From Tetradesmus obliquus (taxonomy: Eukaryota > Chlorophyta > Chlorophyceae > Sphaeropleales > Scenedesmaceae): a stretch of DNA of 64,000 nt. This document shows, piece after piece, positions 59,390 through 64,000 of this stretch (positions are counted from its first letter, which is position 1; each line of letters begins with the position of its first letter). Made by a program: the position numbers and the translations under genes. Where the stretch lies: contig CP126197.1 in the NCBI GenBank assembly GCA_030272155.1, forward strand, positions 1,674,001 through 1,738,000. The letters run 5' to 3'. The notes under the pieces were generated by a model. The model had not been told where the DNA came from, did not search any database, and was given only the letters and a program-made list of their open reading frames with translations.

Positions 59390-62300
59390 GGAAGCTGCCC
59401 TTGCTGGCATGCCAGGGATGTCGCTGTACAGCACATCTGGCGGTCACCTCTCCAAAAACCGTGGTTGGGTGTTTCGACTGACGTAGACGTAGACGCAGTG
59501 CGGGCAGTGTTCTGACTTGATGTTTAAGGCCGACAGGGTTTGGCAGCAGCAGAGAGCATCACAGCCAGTCGCTGCCTGCATGACGTTGATTGTTCATTGG
59601 CCTGAGCTTTTGTCTTAAACTTTAGAATTTCATCCCTCATGAGCTCTCGGTCCAATGCCAGTTGACAACTCAACTCTGCTTGCGTGCAGTGGCTGCATGC
59701 AGCGCACACAGAGACATATGCTTGAACATATGCTCAGAGAATACTTTTCAGTGGAGAAGAACATCGGCTTTACAGCAACTGCGTCAGCAGCATCAATGCA
59801 CGTTGGTTGCACGTGGAAGTTGTGTATGTCTTGCTTTCGTTGCCTCATCTTGGCAGCCCCTTCTTTCCCTCTAGTACCTGAGCAGCAGCAGTGCTGTGCT
59901 GTTGGCAACCTTCTTTCCCGTAGCATCTTCTTTCTACCTAGGAACTCTGTGGTGTTTCAATCAACCAATGTACAAGCTGTCGTGATGTGATATGTGTCTA
60001 GATGGTTTGTTGGGCAGGGTCTTCGGGTTGCAGTTGTGCAGTTTGGCCTAGCCCTGTGTTGTGCCAAATTTTTCAACCAGCGAGGACAGAACGTGCTGTG
60101 CCAGTTGCAGCATGATGCTCGGGTGCATATGCACCGCAGCTAGTAGGTTGATGTGCATCAGCTTCACTTGTGATGGCGAACCAATGCCCAGCACACTGCA
60201 TACGCTTGTTTGTGACCAGCAGCTGACAATAAGTATCTTGGTGCAGCGTGGTGCTGCAGGCGCTGCGTGACATGCCGTGGTCCTCCCTTTGTTGAATGCC
60301 ATGCATCCACCATATGGTCAGAGGTCAGCTCACGCGACTCAAGCTGCTGGATGACGCAATCAGCCGCCTGCAGCGCTCCTGATTTGTGTTTGCAGCAGCC
60401 GCCGTCGCTTTGAAAGCCACTGCCGACGGTGTTGATGCTTACATGGGTTGACGTACAAGATAGGCGCTTGCCCCACCAAAGCATGACAAAATGCACATCC
60501 ATGCATGCACAAGCTGCAGAACTAGCACAGCAGGAGCCAATCGGACAAAGGAGCTGAACGGTTACGTCAGGGTTGTGCACACATGTGCCACATACAGTGT
60601 ATGCATGCTACTGCCGTCGAGCGACTGATGATGGAGGTGCAGACGATAACAATGTTAACAATTACTTGATCCGTCACACTGTGTGCGATGGCAACACATC
60701 CGAGCTTGGTCTCAGTTGCTGCATATATGCCCGATGCTGCATCAAACAAGAGAGAGAACGAGCATGCGCAGGGACAGATGTGCTGTCATCAGCCGCCAAC
60801 ACTCTGGAATGCATTATCCAGGCTCTGCAGGCAAGCACGCAATTGCAAGACAGGCTGAAACACCTCCTGGTGATAGTACATTACATTGCAATGACTGTTG
60901 GAACTGGTCCTGACCCCATGCACTTGCCCAGCGAGCTGCTGCTTTGCTCATGCGGTGGCTCCCATGTGGTTGCATTACATTACATTACATTACATTACAT
61001 TACATGCTCCACTCAACGAGGAGTGGGAACCCCAGTCAGGAGCCAACGAGAGGCTCATAGGGGGTTGCACTCGAGTGGAGCCATCCCCATTTGGGCGCGT
61101 AGCCAGCAGTGTGGCGATGCACATTGTACACACAGGTAACCTCGCCCATAGGAGGCAATGACAGGCTCAATGGGCAAAGAGAAAGCAAGACCTGGACACA
61201 GCAATATTTGTGAGAGGATAGTTACAGGTGGGTCCTGGCACCATCTTGGATGGTATGAGCCACAACAGGTTGAACACAGGTCTGAGACCACAAAAGGAGA
61301 GTGTGCACCGTACAGCAATGACCATTGGTCCTTTCCGAAAATCCAGCTGCCAAATCTGTTCGTGGACATCAACTGCATCGCACATGGAATCGCAAGCGGC
61401 TCCTGGCGGCGTCCATCCATGTACACGTCGTGCAACAGCACCTGCCAGTGGGTTGCTTGGTTCACCCAGCAGGCGATGACATGATCACTTTTATGAGACA
61501 GTCACCTGCTTTGGTGGCTGCTTTTGTGCACTGTTGCCATCTGATGCGGTGTCACCCGGACCAGCTGGGTATGGTACAAACGTAGCATCTGCATTTTGCA
61601 ACAAATCAACACAGCTTGCAAGCAGACAGCCATGCTGGCATAGCAACCTGCTGTATGTGGCAGGCACAGTAAGGCACAGCTGCCAGTGCTGCTGCTTTGG
61701 TTTGCTTGCATCCCAACTGCACAGCAGGGCCCCCACCTGCCAGCAGCAGCAGCTTCAAACTGCTAGTAATTTTGAGCTCCAGAATTCGCCTTGATCACAC
61801 AAGAAGGATGTTTGCAGGAAACTGTGTAGAATACTAGTCCTCAACAAACTCTGTGCAGCCACACTAGCTGCACGCGCGCAGCAGCTGCCGGTGGGCCTGA
61901 AGCGGTGTTGCGCAGTATGTCACAGATATGACAGTTGAAACTGTATGTGCAGCGCACAGCGCCAAGCAGCAGAGCGCAACAGCAGCGGCAGGGCACTTGG
62001 CACACCAGAACTGCAGTGCCTGATCAGCCAGCAAGGGAAGCCCAGAAGTATTACATTACACATCAAAACATGTTGCAGGCAGCAGCACCCACAGCAACAC
62101 TCTACAGCGCAAGTTAACATATGTAACAGTCGAGTCGGGGCACTTCAGGGCAACGTGTTTTTAGCTCTTTTCTTGCAGTACACTGTGCCACTGCTAACAG
62201 CTCAAATTGATTTAGGTTCGTCGTTGAAAGCTTGACATTTATATGTAGGCCACTTGTTCGCTACGTTTGTACCATGCCCAGCTGAGACCGGTCAAACTCC

Positions 62301-62392
62301 ATGATGCCGCAGGCTGTTGTTTGACCTGACCAGTTACTTCTGTTCACACTGCTGCTAGAAGCACAGCTAACATATCCATACGTTTTGGATTC
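59390..62392. other. Intergenic region with dispersed repeats
   Basis: No confident gene. It contains an (ATTAC)n microsatellite at about 60973-61005 and dispersed repeat copy B at 61205-61290. ORFs of 60-188 codons lack recognisable domains. The stretch before 62393 may be the 5' part of the mobile element. Confidence 0.45.
61205..61290 (+). repeat. Dispersed repeat, copy B
   Basis: Inverted relative to copy A at 36105-36190. Shared core AGGTGGGTCCTGGCACCAT, then LDG---NR coding. The flanking sequence to about 61490 stays open on both strands and may be part of the same element. Confidence 0.6.
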
Positions 62393-63270
62393 ATGCCTGC
62401 AGGGGGGCTGTCCATGGTGCGCAAGCACCCTTCAGGATGGAAGAGCAACCGCAGCACCACGGCCATGAGGGTGGCGGCGGTGGTGTGTGTGATAATGGCT
62501 TTGACCACAGCTGACGAAAAGTTTACGCCCGCATATTATTACAGAGAGCAGTACCCTGACTACGCCAAGGAGGTACACGGGGACCTGAACCGGTTCTGCA
62601 AACTTCATCACAAGAACTTCACAGCAAACGGCACAGTGGCTACACCCAAGCATGGCGGCAGGCCCTCAAATGTCCCACATGCTGTCGCCTTCCATGCCAG
62701 CACAATATTCAAGGCTGGCAAGGTGGTAAAGGCCTACCCATCGGCAGATTCAAAGAGAAAGGTTGATGTGCACGTGTGGTGGACTTCAATCGAAGTCGCA
62801 TGTCAGGAAAATGACACACTGCGCCAGCTGTGCACTGACTACAACATCACACCCAAGAGACTGCTGAAGTACATGAAATGGGCTGACCCCGACCTGGTGC
62901 GCAGGAGAATAGATGTGAAGCTGGACTTGACAAAGATACAGAAACAAAGGCGAAAGGCAGCAGCTGCGGCGCTGTGGCAGAAGTACCAAAGTGACCCCGA
63001 CATGCTGCAGCGCATATATTTCGTTGATGAGTGCAAATTCTGGATGTCAGACCTGGCAGGCGGCTCCGTCAAGGTCTATTGTGATGCACACGATGAAAAC
63101 GTGCATGCTGTGCTGCCATGCAAATGGATGCGCAAGGGCAAGGACGCAGAGCCGGTCAAGTTGCACTTTGTCTGCGCCGTCAACGCTGTGCACGGGCCCG
63201 TCTACTGCAAGTTTGTCACCGGCACAACAGACAACAAGGACCATGCTGGCAACCTCAATGTACCGTACAT
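62393..63270 (+). mobile_element. Tc1/mariner-like DDE transposase fragment
   Basis: ORF from ATG 62393, open to a consensus donor (ATG then GTGAGTG) at 63270, about 293 residues. It has a basic N-terminus with a GRPS motif, a middle part that could be a helix-turn-helix (YNITPKRLLKYMKWADPDLV) and a charged helix (KIQKQRRKAAAAALWQKYQS). RIYFVDECKFWMSDLAGGSV then resembles the strand with the first catalytic Asp of Tc1/mariner-family DDE domains. The later catalytic Asp residues are not in this exon, and no continuation was found before the converging ORF, so this copy may be truncated or continue past the window. A CAG at 62402 suggests the exon may instead start there with upstream exons missing. 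Family call by pattern only. Confidence 0.5.
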
Positions 63271-63285
63271 GGTGAGTGTGCGCTG

Positions 63286-63993
63286 CTACTGCGCAGGCGC
63301 CTGCCATCGAAAGACATGCCAGCCCTGCTGTACTGTGTAGTAACAGTCCCGCAGTGCTTTTTTTAGTGCTGTAGTGAAGCTGCAGCGCTGCCCGTCCTCT
63401 GCTGTGAACATAACAGCAGAGTAACTTGGTGACAGTACAATGACACCACCTGCAGCAGCAAGCTGGAAACCAATGTGCAAGGATTGGTGCATGTCACATC
63501 CGCGCGTGCTCACGCGCAGCACACTGCCCCCTGGCTGCAGCCAGTTGTCATATGCTGCAGCGCAGAACTCAAAGTCGCGCTCCAGCACCTGCTGCCTGCT
63601 GCTGCTGTAATAACCCTTGTCATGACATGAGCCATCAGCTTGAATCAGCATGTTGTGCTGTGCATGGAGGAAATTAATCCGCCCATCCCACCAGTCCACT
63701 GCTACCTGAGCACACATACTGCTGCTGATGCCTAACCAATACAGCATGCACACCAGCTGCTCCTCGCTTGTGTGCATGTAGCCCATGCATGTGCCAACCA
63801 TATCAGCCAGCACACATGCACACATCTTGCACTGAAGCGCTGCTGCTGTGGCGACTGCACGCGGCGCGCAGAACTTGAAGTGCTGCACACCTGGCAAGCA
63901 GCCAGTCAAGCCCCAGAACAATCTCTGCCCCCTCATAGACTTGGTGATGTATCTGACCTTGTCTGCACTGAGCCTGATGTAGAAGCGTCCCAT
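63286..63993 (-). CDS. Unknown protein, possible PD-(D/E)XK nuclease-like domain, partial
   Basis: ORF of 235 codons ending at 63286; ATG at 63993 is 7 bases from the window edge, so the true start may lie outside. It has many Cys and aromatic residues, unlike the CAG-driven low complexity elsewhere, and reads as real protein. The segment HNMLIQADGSCHDKG, then a basic/acidic helix (QQVLERDFEFCAAAYDNW), then GGSVLRVSTRG follows the order seen in Vsr-like and RAP-like restriction folds (DG-x-x-H, then Asp/Glu, then L-R-V/I). This is a pattern reading and could be chance. It converges on the transposase-like ORF with 15 bp between, suggesting both belong to one mobile element. Confidence 0.45.
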   Translation of the reverse strand: MGRFYIRLSADKVRYITKSMRGQRLFWGLTGCLPGVQHFKFCAPRAVATAAALQCKMCACVLADMVGTCMGYMHTSEEQLVCMLYWLGISSSMCAQVAVDWWDGRINFLHAQHNMLIQADGSCHDKGYYSSSRQQVLERDFEFCAAAYDNWLQPGGSVLRVSTRGCDMHQSLHIGFQLAAAGGVIVLSPSYSAVMFTAEDGQRCSFTTALKKALRDCYYTVQQGWHVFRWQAPAQ

Positions 63994-64000
63994 CGCATCC

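Overview
The window looks like nuclear DNA of a chlorophycean green alga, possibly Scenedesmus-like; that placement is inference. Support: GT-AG split genes on both strands, very abundant (CAG)n/(CTG)n tracts, an OPR/HPR-RAP organelle RNA-binding protein, a gametolysin-type (M11) protease with Ser-Pro-rich segments, a DUF4470-MYND protein, and a plant-type K+ channel with ankyrin repeats. I saw no bacterial operons, CRISPR arrays, rRNA or tRNA genes.

Layout: (1) 0.3-10.0 kb, minus: DUF4470-MYND protein. (2) 10.4-14.9 kb, plus: repeat/RAP protein, divergent from gene 1. (3) 16.2-22.4 kb, plus: secreted M11 metalloprotease. (4) 25.6-32.2 kb, minus: amidophosphoribosyltransferase, first step of purine synthesis. 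(5) 33.8-34.3 kb, plus: small intronless coiled-coil protein. (6) 38.4-40.2 kb, minus: polytopic membrane protein. (7) 41.7-44.5 kb, minus: IMPACT/YigZ family protein with a likely transit peptide. (8) 45.0-47.3 kb, plus: Gln-rich coiled-coil protein, divergent from gene 7. (9) 48.1-59.4 kb, plus: Shaker/AKT-type K+ channel, 20 exons. (10-11) 62.4-64.0 kb: a transposase-like ORF and a converging nuclease-like ORF, probably mobile. Introns were placed by hand. Splice phases agree throughout genes 2, 3, 4, 7, 8 and 9, which gives complete proteins of about 1294, 977, 533, 268, 490 and 1091 residues.

The genes have unrelated jobs and no shared pathway. The unifying feature is gene architecture. 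In every intron-rich gene except 2 and 8, introns hold diverged tandem copies of the neighbouring exon edge together with its splice site. Copies of an exon's 5' end lie upstream and copies of its 3' end lie downstream. I count about 60 of these 'splice-junction echoes'. At least four have become open, phase-matched cassettes with their own acceptor and donor: 84 nt in the protease; 39, 39 and 90 nt in the channel. A second pattern is (CTG)n tracts placed directly before acceptor AGs on whichever strand is transcribed. Together these suggest a gene-remodelling process that could feed alternative splicing and exon gain.
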